From Mycobacterium celatum (GTDB lineage Bacteria > Actinomycetota > Actinomycetes > Mycobacteriales > Mycobacteriaceae): a stretch of DNA of 64,000 nucleotides. The position numbers were made by a program, and so were the translations under genes. Every line of letters starts with the position of its first letter. Position 1 is the first letter of the stretch. The stretch spans positions 168,553-232,552 of the forward strand of contig NZ_LQOM01000037.1 of NCBI RefSeq assembly GCF_002101595.1, read 5' to 3'. The notes below the pieces were generated by a model. That model searched no databases and was not told the origin of the DNA. It was given only the letters and a program-made list of their open reading frames with translations. Positions 34,942 to 43,148 of this stretch are shown one piece after another.

Positions 34942-34962
34942 AACGCATGGGGGTAGATCATG
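34942..34962 (+). promoter_or_regulatory. pcaA: Conserved upstream element of pcaA
   Basis: AACGCATGGGGGTAGATCATG lies 56 bp upstream of the pcaA ATG. It matches the element at 30592-30612 at all but three positions, and both are followed by GTGAATGCCT. No promoter class was assigned. Confidence 0.5.
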
Positions 34963-35017
34963 CTGCTGTCGCGGAACTCGTGAATGCCTCTCGAATCGAG
35001 AAAGGCCCACCACTGTA

Positions 35018-35881
35018 ATGCCCCTCCAGCTGACGCCGCGCTTCAGCGACGTGCAGGCCCACTATGACCTCTCCGACGACTTCTTCCGGCTCTTCCTCGA
35101 TCCCACCCAGACTTACAGCTGCGCCTACTTCGAGCGCGACGACATGACGCTCGAGCAAGCGCAGCTGGCCAAGATCGACCTCGCGCTGGGCAAGTTGCGG
35201 CTGGAGCCCGGAATGACGTTGCTCGACATCGGATGCGGCTGGGGCGCCACGATGAAACGCGCCGTCGAGAGGTACGACGTCAACGTCGTCGGCCTGACGC
35301 TATCCAACAACCAGGCCGCCCACGTGCAGAAAATGTTCGACGACGTGAATACCCACCGCTCGACGCGCGTGTTACTTCAAGGCTGGGAAGAATTCAACGA
35401 GCCCGTCGACCGCATCGTCTCCATCGGCGCCTTCGAGCACTTCGGCCGCCAACGCTATGCCCGCTTCTTCACGATGGCCGCTCATGCATTGCCGGCAGAC
35501 GGCGTCATGTTGCTGCACACAATCGTCCGGCCCACCTTCAAGGAGTTGCGGAGCCGGGGCAGGGGCTTGACGCACGACATCGTCCACTTCAGCAAATTCA
35601 TTCTGACGGAGATCTTTCCGGGTGGGTGGCTGCCGACGGTCCCGACGGTAGAGGAGCACGCCGCCAAAGCCGGTTTCGAAGTGACGCGGATCCAGTCATT
35701 GCAGCCCCACTACGCGAGGACGCTGCAGATGTGGGCGGCGGCGTTGCGGGCCAACAAGGAACGGGCCATCGCGATGCAATCGCAGGAGATCTACGACCGC
35801 TACATGAAGTACCTGAGCGGTTGTGCGCAGCTGTTCCGCGACGGGTACACCGACGTCGACCAGTTCACCTTGGAGAAGTAG
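35018..35881 (+). CDS. pcaA: Mycolic acid proximal cyclopropane synthase PcaA
   Basis: PcaA installs the proximal cis-cyclopropane of alpha-mycolates, important for cording and persistence in M. tuberculosis. The 287-residue protein has exactly the family length. It has HYDLSDDFFRLFLDPTQTYS, CAYFERDDMTLEQAQ, LLDIGCGWGATMKRA, IGAFEHFGRQRY, and the PcaA-specific VRPTFKE and ILTEIFPGGWLP segments, ending GYTDVDQFTLEK. ATG 35018. As in M. tuberculosis it is opposite in strand to the umaA-type genes, and here it converges on the MmaA-like gene at 35885 with only 3 bp between stops. Confidence 0.92.
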   Translation: MPLQLTPRFSDVQAHYDLSDDFFRLFLDPTQTYSCAYFERDDMTLEQAQLAKIDLALGKLRLEPGMTLLDIGCGWGATMKRAVERYDVNVVGLTLSNNQAAHVQKMFDDVNTHRSTRVLLQGWEEFNEPVDRIVSIGAFEHFGRQRYARFFTMAAHALPADGVMLLHTIVRPTFKELRSRGRGLTHDIVHFSKFILTEIFPGGWLPTVPTVEEHAAKAGFEVTRIQSLQPHYARTLQMWAAALRANKERAIAMQSQEIYDRYMKYLSGCAQLFRDGYTDVDQFTLEK

Positions 35882-35884
35882 CGA

Positions 35885-36760
35885 TCAGCACTTGGTGAGG
35901 GTGAACTGCGCCACCTCCGTGATGCCGCGGTTGAAGAAGTCGGCGCATCCGGTCAGATATCGCAGGTAACGCTGGTAGACCTCTTCGGAGGTAGCGGCGA
36001 CCGCCTCGTCGTGATGGGCTACCAGGTTGGCCGCCCAGGTATCGAGGGTCCTGACGTAATGCGGGTTGAGCCGCTGGATGTCGTCCACCGAAAACCCGGC
36101 CGCGCTCGAATACTCGACGACATCTTCTGCCGATGGAACCTGACCGCCGGGGAATATCTCCTTGCCGATGAAACGCATGAATCTCAGATCACTCATCGTG
36201 ATCGCGATACCGTTTTTCTTCCAGTAGCCCGGCGGGTGGGTGAATATCGTCTGCAGAACCATCCGGCCGTCACCGGGCAGCACGCGGTGGGCCATCTCGA
36301 AGAACGCCGCATATCGCTGTTTGCCGAACGCCTCGAACGCCTCGATGCTGACAATGCGGTCGACCGGGTCGTTGAACTCTTCCCAGCCGTGCAGCAGGAC
36401 CTCACGGGAACGACGAGTGTCGAGGCCGTCGAGCAGACGCTGACTGTAGAGGTGCTGATTTTTGCTCAAGGTCAAGCCGATGACGTTGACGTCGTACTTT
36501 TCGACAGCGCGCCGCATGGTCGAGCCCCAGCCGCAGCCGATGTCGAGCAGTGTCATGCCCGGCCGCAGCGCCAGCTTGGACAGGTTCAGGTCGACCTTGG
36601 CCAGCTGCGCCTCCCCCAGCGTCATGTCCTCGCGTTCGAAGAACGCGCAGCTATACGTCCGGGATGGGTCCTGGAATAGCCCGAAGAAATCATCGGACAA
36701 GTCGTAGTGCGCTTGAACGTCCTCGAAGTACGGCCGCATCTGGGTCGTGCTGTCAGCCAT
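35885..36760 (-). CDS. Mycolic acid methyltransferase with mixed MmaA4/MmaA1 character
   Basis: The 291-residue SAM methyltransferase starts at ATG 36758-36760 behind a GGAGG ribosome site. The N-terminal half resembles MmaA3/MmaA4 (oxygenated mycolate enzymes): FFGLFQDPSRTYSCAFFE, AKVDLNLSKL, TMRRAVEKYDVNVIGLTLSKN. The C-terminal half resembles MmaA1/UmaA: ITMSDLRFMRFIGKEIFPGGQ, ADFFNRGITEVAQFTLTK. The active-site segment FEREDMTL and SAM motif LLDIGCGWGS are intact. The product cannot be predicted with confidence. Confidence 0.82.
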   Translation of the reverse strand: MADSTTQMRPYFEDVQAHYDLSDDFFGLFQDPSRTYSCAFFEREDMTLGEAQLAKVDLNLSKLALRPGMTLLDIGCGWGSTMRRAVEKYDVNVIGLTLSKNQHLYSQRLLDGLDTRRSREVLLHGWEEFNDPVDRIVSIEAFEAFGKQRYAAFFEMAHRVLPGDGRMVLQTIFTHPPGYWKKNGIAITMSDLRFMRFIGKEIFPGGQVPSAEDVVEYSSAAGFSVDDIQRLNPHYVRTLDTWAANLVAHHDEAVAATSEEVYQRYLRYLTGCADFFNRGITEVAQFTLTKC

Positions 36761-36873
36761 GTCTCGACCTCCGAGCGTGTCTCGTTTGGCACCCGGCTTC
36801 GGTCGGGTACCCAACAAAAATGGCCAGAAACACTCAATTGCGGCAGTCCGCCGCGGCATCAGCGTCGGCGGCT

Positions 36874-37770
36874 ATGACACACGGCAACAGTGGACTCAAG
36901 CCGAATGTCGACCACATCCAATCGCACTACGACCGGTCCAACGAATTCTTTCGGCTTTGGCTCGACCCGACGATGACCTACAGCTGCGCGTATTTCGAGC
37001 GCGACGACATGACGCTTGAAGAGGCCCAGCGAGCCAAAATCGACTTGGCGTTGGGCAAGCTGGGGCTGCAGCCGGGCATGACACTGCTCGACATCGGCTG
37101 CGGCTGGGGCTCGACCATGCGGCGCGCTGTCGAAAAATACGACGTCAACGTCATCGGGTTGACGCTCAGCGAAAACCAGCTGGCGCACTGCCGACAGAAG
37201 TTCGCCGAGATGGACAGCCCGCGGTCCAAAGAGGTGCGGCTGCACGGCTGGGAAGAGTTCGACGAACCGGTCGACCGCATCGTGTCCATCGGGGCTTTCG
37301 AGCACTTCGCCGACGGTGTCGGTACTTACGAGCGATACGCCGACTTTTTCAAGATGTGCTACCACGTGCTGCCCGACGACGGTGTGATGCTGCTGCACTC
37401 GATCGTGCTGCCCTCTGCGGAAGAAGAAAAACAACTCGGGCTGAAGCGGACCATGTCGCTGCTGCGGTTCATCAGCTTCATCCGCAAAGAGATCTACCCC
37501 GGCGGACGGTTGCCAATGATCGAAGTGGTCGACGAATACGCGACCGGGGCCGGTTTCGAGATCACCCGCCACCACCGGATCGGCAAAAACTACGTCCGCA
37601 CCCTCGACACCTGGGCCAAGGGACTGGAAGCGCACAAGGACGAGGCGATCGCCCTCAAAGGCGCACAGACATATGAGACGTTCATGAAATACCTGACCGG
37701 CTGCCGCGAGCTGTTCCGAGACGGGTATACGGACGTCTGCCAGTTCACTATGGAAAAGCGGGCCGCTTAG
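36874..37770 (+). CDS. Mycolic acid cyclopropane synthase (CmaA2-like), copy 2
   Basis: The 298-residue protein is a close paralogue of copy 1 at 31586. It shares SHYDRSNEFFRLWLDP, SMRRA-type SAM loop LLDIGCGWGSTMRRA, FEHFADGVGTYERYADFFKM and the long tail TDVCQFTMEKRAA. It keeps the standard active-site segment CAYFERDDMTL, which copy 1 has changed. ATG 36874 was chosen to match copy 1; an in-frame ATG at 36820 would add 18 residues without family sequence. It is divergent from the mixed-type gene (113 bp between starts). Confidence 0.87.
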   Translation: MTHGNSGLKPNVDHIQSHYDRSNEFFRLWLDPTMTYSCAYFERDDMTLEEAQRAKIDLALGKLGLQPGMTLLDIGCGWGSTMRRAVEKYDVNVIGLTLSENQLAHCRQKFAEMDSPRSKEVRLHGWEEFDEPVDRIVSIGAFEHFADGVGTYERYADFFKMCYHVLPDDGVMLLHSIVLPSAEEEKQLGLKRTMSLLRFISFIRKEIYPGGRLPMIEVVDEYATGAGFEITRHHRIGKNYVRTLDTWAKGLEAHKDEAIALKGAQTYETFMKYLTGCRELFRDGYTDVCQFTMEKRAA

Positions 37771-37791
37771 CTGCACCCCGCTTTTCAGCCC

Positions 37792-38654
37792 TCATTTCGT
37801 GAGGGTGAACTGGCCTACGTTGCTGATGCCTTTGCGGAATAGACCCGCGCATCCGGTCAAGTACCGCATATACCGGTCGTAGACTTCTTCGGACTGCAAC
37901 GCGATGGCGCGATTCGCGATTGGCCTCCAGATTTGCCGCCCACATGTCTAGAGTCCGAGCGTAATGGGGCCGCAGAAATTGCATCCTCTCGACCGAGAAT
38001 CCCGCGGCTTCCGAGTACTCGCAGACATCCTCTGTTACGGCAACTGGCCGCCGGAGAATATCTCCGTCCCGATGAATTTGAACAGTCGCACATCGCTCAT
38101 GGTGAGCTTCATGCCAGTTTCCTTCAGGTATTTGTACGTGTAGGTCATGATGGTGTGCAGGAGCATCCGGCCGTCGTCCGGAAGGATGTCGAAGGCTCGT
38201 TCGAAGAACGCAGGATAGCGCTCCTTCTTGAAGGCTTCGAAGGCGCCGATGCTGACTATCCGGTCGACCTTGTCGTGGAATTCTTCCCAACCAGCAAGCC
38301 GCACTTCGACATTGCGATTTGTCGGTATCTTGGCGAATTTGGCCTTGCTGTACTCGTACTGATTGCGGCTGAGCGTGATGCCGATGACGTTGACGTCGTA
38401 GTTCTCGATGGCCCGTCGCAATCCGCCGCCCCAGCCGCAGCCGATGTCGAGCAGGGTCATCCCCGGCTCGAGGTTCAGCTTGCCCAGTGCCAGGTCGAAT
38501 TTGGCGTTCTGCGCCTCCTCGAGGGTCATGTCGTCGCGCTCGAAATAAGCGCAGGTGTAGCCCATCGTGGCATCGAGGAACAACGCGAAGAATTCATCCG
38601 AAATATGTAGATCGATTGCGACTCTTCATAAAACGGCTTCAACTGATTCGTTTG
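37792..38654 (-). pseudogene. umaA: umaA remnant: lost start codon plus three frameshifts
   Basis: Joined frames give a full-length UmaA-like methyltransferase: LKPFYEESQSIY, then CAYFERDDMTLEEAQNAKFDLAL, LLDIGCGWGGGLRRAIENYDV, TMSDVRLFKFIGTEIF, AGFSVERMQFLRPHYARTLD and KGISNVGQFTLTK. The expected ATG before TNQLKPF is CAA (38654-38652). A base is missing near 38612 (IY[D]ISDEFF), a second shift lies near 38035 after GGQLP, and a third near 37908 before AIALQSEEVYDRY. The terminal TGA is at 37794-37792. Four separate lesions indicate a true pseudogene rather than sequencing error. Confidence 0.9.
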
Positions 38655-38773
38655 TGAACGTACACCCCAACCCTCAAATTTTTTCGGTCGCAAGCACCAT
38701 ACTCTGAGGGCGGGACGGCCCGCGCACCGGCATGCCCGGCGCCGCCAGATTTAAATTGGTGTGACGCAGATCG

Positions 38774-39634
38774 CTATTTGATCAGGGTGAACTGCGCGAC
38801 TTCGGTGATTCCCCGGCGGAAAAAGTCTGCACAACCGACCAGGTACTTCATGTAGCGGTCGTAGACCTCTTCGGACTGGACGGCGATCGCCTGTTCGCGG
38901 TTGGCCTGCAGGTTGGCCGCCCAGGCGTCCAAGGTCCGCGCGTAATGGGGGTTCAGCGACTGGATCTGCTCGACCGAGAATCCGGCACCGGCGGAAAACT
39001 CGAGGATGTCTTCTTTGGCCGGCATCTGGCCGCCGGGGAAAATCTCCTGGCCGATGAAACGCATGAACCGCAAATCGGTCATGGTCACCGGGATGCCGTG
39101 CTCGGACCAATAAGTCCAGGGATGCGTGAACAAGCTGTGCAACAGCATCCGGCCGTCACCGGGCATGATGTCGTAGGCGCGTTCGAAGAACGCCGGATAC
39201 CGCTCCTTCTTGAAGGCGTCGAACGCCTCAACGGTGATGATCCGGTCGACCTTCTCGTCGAACTCCTCCCAGCCTTGCAGCCGCGCCTCCGCGGTGCGCT
39301 CGGTCGGGATCGCGGCCAGCTTGGCCTGGCTGTAGGCGCACTGGTTGCGGCTCAACGTGATGCCGATGACGTTGACGTCGTACTTTTCGACCGCTCGCAC
39401 CAACGCGGCACCCCACCCGCAGCCGACGTCGAGCAGCGTCATCCCCGGCTCGAGATTCAGCTTGTCCAGCGCCAGATCCCATTTGGCGATCTGCGCTTCT
39501 TCGAGGGTCATGTCGTCGCGCTCGAAGTAGGCGCAGGTGTAGGTCATCGTGGGATCGAGAAACAACGAAAAGAACTCGTCGGAAAGGTCGTAGATCGCCT
39601 GGGCTTCTTCGTAGTACGGCCGTAGTTTCGTCAT
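38774..39634 (-). CDS. Mycolic acid methyltransferase (MmaA1-like)
   Basis: The 286-residue SAM methyltransferase starts at ATG 39632-39634. It has YDLSDEFFSLFLDPTMTYTCAYF, the distinctive LLDVGCGWGAALVRAVEKYDV shared with MmaA1, VEAFDAFKKERYPAFFERAYD, and the end RGITEVAQFTLIK. MmaA1 adds the methyl branch next to a trans double bond. Here the gene takes the place next to fadB2 where umaA sits in M. tuberculosis, while the real umaA remnant lies just downstream (37792-38654). It may share a promoter with, or follow, the icl1-fadB2 unit (92 bp from fadB2). Confidence 0.87.
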   Translation of the reverse strand: MTKLRPYYEEAQAIYDLSDEFFSLFLDPTMTYTCAYFERDDMTLEEAQIAKWDLALDKLNLEPGMTLLDVGCGWGAALVRAVEKYDVNVIGITLSRNQCAYSQAKLAAIPTERTAEARLQGWEEFDEKVDRIITVEAFDAFKKERYPAFFERAYDIMPGDGRMLLHSLFTHPWTYWSEHGIPVTMTDLRFMRFIGQEIFPGGQMPAKEDILEFSAGAGFSVEQIQSLNPHYARTLDAWAANLQANREQAIAVQSEEVYDRYMKYLVGCADFFRRGITEVAQFTLIK

Positions 39635-39726
39635 TCCACCAGTACCTATGCGTCTCAGTGCTGTGCTGCGCATACTTTACCGCAGCCCGAAAGGTCTGCT
39701 CCGCACCGCAACTCGTGAACAAGACC

Positions 39727-40581
39727 TCAGTATGAATAGAATCCTTGACCGGATTTCTTGCCCAGCAACCCGGCTTCGACCATGCGCAGCAACAGCGGCG
39801 GCGGGGCGTATTGCGGCTCCTTGAATTCCTCGAACATCTTGTCGGCGATCAGCTTGCACGTGTCCAGCCCGACCAGATCGCAGAGCCGCAACGGGCCCAT
39901 CGGATGCGACAGCCCCGCGACAACGGCCTTGTCGACGTCTTCGACGCTGGCGAACCCGGCCTCGACCATCCGGATCGCCGACAGCAGGTAGGGCACCAGC
40001 AGCGCGTTCACCACGAAGCCGGACCGGTCCGAACAGCGCACCACCTGCTTGCCCAGCACGGCGCTGGCGAATTCCTCGGTGCGGGCGGCCGCGGCCTCGT
40101 CTGTGACCAGCGTGCAGACCAACTCGACCAGCGGCAGCACCGGCACCGGGTTGAAGAAGTGCAGCCCGAGCACCCGCCGCGGGTTCTTGGTGGCCGCGGC
40201 CAGCTTCATGATCGGGATGCTGGACGTGTTCGACGCCAGCACCGCGTCGGGATCGGTGATGATCTCGTCGAGCTCGGCGAAGATCTGCGCCTTGACGGAC
40301 TCGTCCTCGATGACGGCTTCGATGACCAGTTGCCGGTCGGTGAGGTCTTTCAGATCGGTGGTGAAGGTCAGCTTCTCGACGGCGCCGTCGCGCTCGCGTT
40401 CGGTGATCTTGCCGGCGCTGACACCGCGCTCCAGCGATTTGACGACGCGGTTGCGTCCCGCAGTGACCAGCGCGTCGGTGGTCTCGAAGACCGTCACGCC
40501 GACACCGGCGCGTGCTGACACCTCGGCGATCCCGGCGCCCATCTGGCCCGCCCCGATGACGCCTACTCGTTCGATAGACAC
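39727..40581 (-). CDS. fadB2: 3-hydroxybutyryl-CoA dehydrogenase
   Basis: FadB2 interconverts acetoacetyl-CoA and 3-hydroxybutyryl-CoA with NAD(P), in beta-oxidation or short-chain supply. The 284-residue protein has the Rossmann motif VGVIGAGQMGAGIAE. The catalytic histidine region is LGLHFFNPVPVLPLVE and the C-terminal helical domain has SHPMGPLRLCDLVGLD. The start is GTG 40579-40581. It follows icl1 by 90 bp with a strong hairpin in between. Confidence 0.94.
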   Translation of the reverse strand: MSIERVGVIGAGQMGAGIAEVSARAGVGVTVFETTDALVTAGRNRVVKSLERGVSAGKITERERDGAVEKLTFTTDLKDLTDRQLVIEAVIEDESVKAQIFAELDEIITDPDAVLASNTSSIPIMKLAAATKNPRRVLGLHFFNPVPVLPLVELVCTLVTDEAAAARTEEFASAVLGKQVVRCSDRSGFVVNALLVPYLLSAIRMVEAGFASVEDVDKAVVAGLSHPMGPLRLCDLVGLDTCKLIADKMFEEFKEPQYAPPPLLLRMVEAGLLGKKSGQGFYSY

Positions 40582-40604
40582 AGCACTCCCTAACACAGAT
40601 GCAC

Positions 40605-40660
40605 GAGCAGACGCAGACTCGCACGATCGCGGCGGCAAAAGTGCGATTCTGCGTCTGCTC
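40605..40660 (-). terminator. Long hairpin between icl1 and fadB2
   Basis: GAGCAGACGCAGActcgca (40605-40623) pairs with its complement at 40642-40660 with 18 of 19 positions matched across an 18-nt loop. It begins 11 bp past the icl1 stop. There is no U-tract, so it may be a weak terminator, an RNA-stability element or a processing site that sets icl1 above fadB2 expression. Confidence 0.55.
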
Positions 40661-40671
40661 GGCAGACTAAC

Positions 40672-41958
40672 TCAGTGGAACTGGCCCTCTTCGGTCGAGC
40701 CGGCCAGCGCGGTCGTCGACGACGTCGGGTCGACGGTGGTGGCGATCCGGTCGAAGTAACCGGCACCGACCTCGCGCTGGTGCTTGGTCGCGGTGTAACC
40801 CCGCTCCTCGGCCGCGAATTCGCGCTCCTGCAACTCCACATACGCGCTCATCTGGTTGCGGGCGTAGCCGTAAGCGAGGTCAAACATCGAGTAGTTGAGC
40901 GCGTGGAAGCCGGCCAGCGTGATGAACTGGAACTTGAATCCCATTGCGGCAAGCTCTTTTTGGAACTTGGCGATGGTGGCGTCGTCGAGATGCTTGCGCC
41001 AGTTGAACGACGGCGAGCAGTTGTAGGCCAGCATCTGGTCGGGGAACTCGGCCTTGACCGCCTCCGAGAACTGCTTGGCGAGTTCGAGGTCGGGGGTGCC
41101 GGTCTCCATCCAGATCAGGTCGGCAAACGGCGCGTAGGCCTTGGCCCGGGCGATGCACGGGTCGATGCCGTTGCGGGTGCGGTAAAAGCCCTCGCGAGTG
41201 CGCTCGCCGGTGATGAACGGCTTGTCCCGCTCGTCGACGTCGGAGGTGATCAACGTGGCAGCCTCGGCGTCGGTGCGCGCGATGACGACGGTCGGCACGT
41301 CGCACACGTCGGCGGCCAGCCGCGCCGACGTCAGCGTCCGGATGTGCTGCTGGGTGGGGATCAGCACCTTGCCACCCAGGTGGCCGCACTTCTTCTCCGA
41401 TGCCAGCTGGTCTTCCCAGTGCGAGCCCGCGACGCCTGCCGCGATCATCGCCTTCTGCAGCTCGAACACGTTCAGCGCACCGCCGAAGCCGGCCTCGCCG
41501 TCGGCGACGATCGGCGCCAGCCAGTTCTTCACTGAGGTGTCGCCCTCGATCTTGGCGATCTGGTCGGCGCGCATCAGCGCGTTGTTGATCCGGCGCACCA
41601 CCTGTGGCACCGAGTTGGCCGGGTAGAGGCTCTGGTCGGGATAGGTGTGGCCGGATAGGTTGGCGTCACCGGCGACCTGCCAGCCCGACAGGTAGATCGC
41701 CTTCAGGCCAGCGCGGACCTGCTGCACGGCCATGTTGCCGGTCAGCGCACCGAGAGCGTTGATGTACTCCAGGTCGTGCAACTGCTCCCACAGCACCTCG
41801 GCGCCGCGCCGGGCCAGCGTGTGCTCCTCGACCACGCTGCCCTGCAACGCCACCACGTCCTCGGCGCTGTAGGTCCGGGTGACGTGCTTCCACCGCGGGT
41901 TGGTGTCCCAGTCGTGCTGGATTTGCTCGGCGCTTTTCGGCGTGCCAACGGTTGACAT
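40672..41958 (-). CDS. icl1: Isocitrate lyase
   Basis: Icl1 splits isocitrate to glyoxylate and succinate in the glyoxylate shunt and also works as methylisocitrate lyase in mycobacteria. It is needed for growth on fatty acids. The 428-residue protein has the catalytic KKCGH (Cys191), the metal-site GDGEAGFGG-type ADGEAGFGG, and the C-terminal TAGFHALNYSMFDLAYGY block. The upstream gap (41959-42222) holds RamB-like boxes. The ramB regulator is three genes away, so activation/repression by carbon source is expected. Confidence 0.97.
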   Translation of the reverse strand: MSTVGTPKSAEQIQHDWDTNPRWKHVTRTYSAEDVVALQGSVVEEHTLARRGAEVLWEQLHDLEYINALGALTGNMAVQQVRAGLKAIYLSGWQVAGDANLSGHTYPDQSLYPANSVPQVVRRINNALMRADQIAKIEGDTSVKNWLAPIVADGEAGFGGALNVFELQKAMIAAGVAGSHWEDQLASEKKCGHLGGKVLIPTQQHIRTLTSARLAADVCDVPTVVIARTDAEAATLITSDVDERDKPFITGERTREGFYRTRNGIDPCIARAKAYAPFADLIWMETGTPDLELAKQFSEAVKAEFPDQMLAYNCSPSFNWRKHLDDATIAKFQKELAAMGFKFQFITLAGFHALNYSMFDLAYGYARNQMSAYVELQEREFAAEERGYTATKHQREVGAGYFDRIATTVDPTSSTTALAGSTEEGQFH

Positions 41959-42022
41959 GGAGGTGCTCCTTCAGGTTCTTCATCGCCGCGGAACGTTGTT
42001 AAGCCCGCAGCAACTTCACTGG

Positions 42023-42122
42023 TTTGCTAAGTCGAAGATGGCACAGCTTAGCTCCGCAGGTCCACCCGTTTCAGTTGCCAACTTCGGCTACGACTTGGCA
42101 GCATTTTGCAAAGTTTGCGAAG
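42023..42122. promoter_or_regulatory. icl1: RamB-like operator sites upstream of icl1
   Basis: The RamB consensus (AAACTTTGCAAA type) is matched on the minus strand at 42105-42116 (TTTGCAAAGTTT on the plus strand). It is followed at once by a degenerate repeat: TTTGCAAAG TTTGCGAAG at 42105-42122. A second related site, TTTGCTAAGT, lies at 42023-42032, closer to icl1. RamB is known to act on the icl1 promoter in M. tuberculosis. Confidence 0.65.
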
Positions 42123-42132
42123 GAGCAGCATG

Positions 42133-42148
42133 TCTGAACCGGTTCAGA
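42133..42148. repeat. 16-bp perfect palindrome in the icl1 upstream region
   Basis: TCTGAACCGGTTCAGA is a perfect palindrome about 175 bp upstream of icl1 and 75 bp past the thioesterase stop. It could be an operator or a small terminator stem; no factor was assigned. Confidence 0.4.
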
Positions 42149-42222
42149 TGATTACCGGTCAGTAACCAAATTGCACAGGTCAGCGGCAGTGTTTGCCGGT
42201 GCGGCCGGCGGGTGACGAATGG

Positions 42223-43017
42223 CTACAGCGAGAAGATCGACGCGACCGCTTTGGTCTCGTCGCCGACGGCATATGTGAGCGTTGTAACAGTGCGATCCAC
42301 CAGGCCCGGACCGAACTGCTCGGTGGAACCGGGCGGGTAGACGTGCGAGATGATCTCGAGCTTGTCGCCGAGGGCGACGGGCGCGTCGTGCTCGATGGTG
42401 ACCCGCAGCGGCGCGTTGAGCAGCTCCGGGTGCGACGCCAGGTAGTCCTCGATGACGCTCCAGTACACCGAGTTGTTCATGTGGTCGAACAGGTCGATGT
42501 CGGTGACCCGGACCGGGTACTCGTGGATTTCCAAAGCGTCGTCGCGGCTGCCGGCGCTCAGATACGCCTTCCACCGCAACCGGTCGACGTTGGTCGTGCG
42601 CCGCAGGCCCTCGATGAAGTCGTCGGCGATTCGCGCCGGCCCCTGAGTCTCCCGATTGATGTTGATCCAGAACGCCTCGGACTCCATCAGCCCGCCCTTG
42701 CGCCCGTCGATGCGGACCCGCATCTCACACCACCGGTTCGACGTCCCCGAGCACCAGCGGCGCAACCGCAGCATGTCGCCGAATTCGATCGGGCGGATCA
42801 GGTCGATCATGGTTCGCCGGACAATCCACAGCGGATGGGTTTCCTCAAAACCCAACTCGCGCAAGTGATCCTGGCCGATGTCCTGAATGTGGCGGGTGGC
42901 CGCGTCGAAGCGCAGCCGGCCCTCCCGGTCGATGTCGGCGACGCGCAGCGGCCATTCCCGGTCGAAGACGTCGGGATGGCCGTCCGGCACCGGCATCATC
43001 ACTTTGTCCAGGCTCAC
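42223..43017 (-). CDS. Acyl-ACP thioesterase family protein (Rv0466-like)
   Basis: The 264-residue protein has two tandem hot-dog folds of the acyl-ACP thioesterase family (PF01643 type). The first ends near residue 135 and the second starts near EYPVRVTDIDLFDHMNNSVYW, with the catalytic Asn-His-type segment DHMNN. It would release fatty acids from ACP or CoA in the cytosol; the substrate is unknown. The start is GTG 43015-43017. It lies upstream of icl1 on the same strand, as in M. tuberculosis. Confidence 0.85.
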   Translation of the reverse strand: MSLDKVMMPVPDGHPDVFDREWPLRVADIDREGRLRFDAATRHIQDIGQDHLRELGFEETHPLWIVRRTMIDLIRPIEFGDMLRLRRWCSGTSNRWCEMRVRIDGRKGGLMESEAFWININRETQGPARIADDFIEGLRRTTNVDRLRWKAYLSAGSRDDALEIHEYPVRVTDIDLFDHMNNSVYWSVIEDYLASHPELLNAPLRVTIEHDAPVALGDKLEIISHVYPPGSTEQFGPGLVDRTVTTLTYAVGDETKAVASIFSL

Positions 43018-43104
43018 GGCTCCACTCCCCGGTTAGTCTCCCCCAACCCTGCAGCGAATCATGCCAAACGCCTGCGGTGCAGCGCCAATCTACGCGGCCG
43101 TGCG

Positions 43105-43115
43105 AACTCTGCTAA
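43105..43115 (+). promoter_or_regulatory. ramB: RamB-like site upstream of ramB (possible autoregulation)
   Basis: AACTCTGCTAA matches 9 of 11 positions of the RamB core AACTTTGCAAA and lies 33 bp upstream of the ramB start. RamB autoregulation is known in related actinobacteria. The match is imperfect. Confidence 0.4.
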
Positions 43116-43148
43116 CCGCAATCTTCGCAACGCCGGTAGCCTAGTCGC

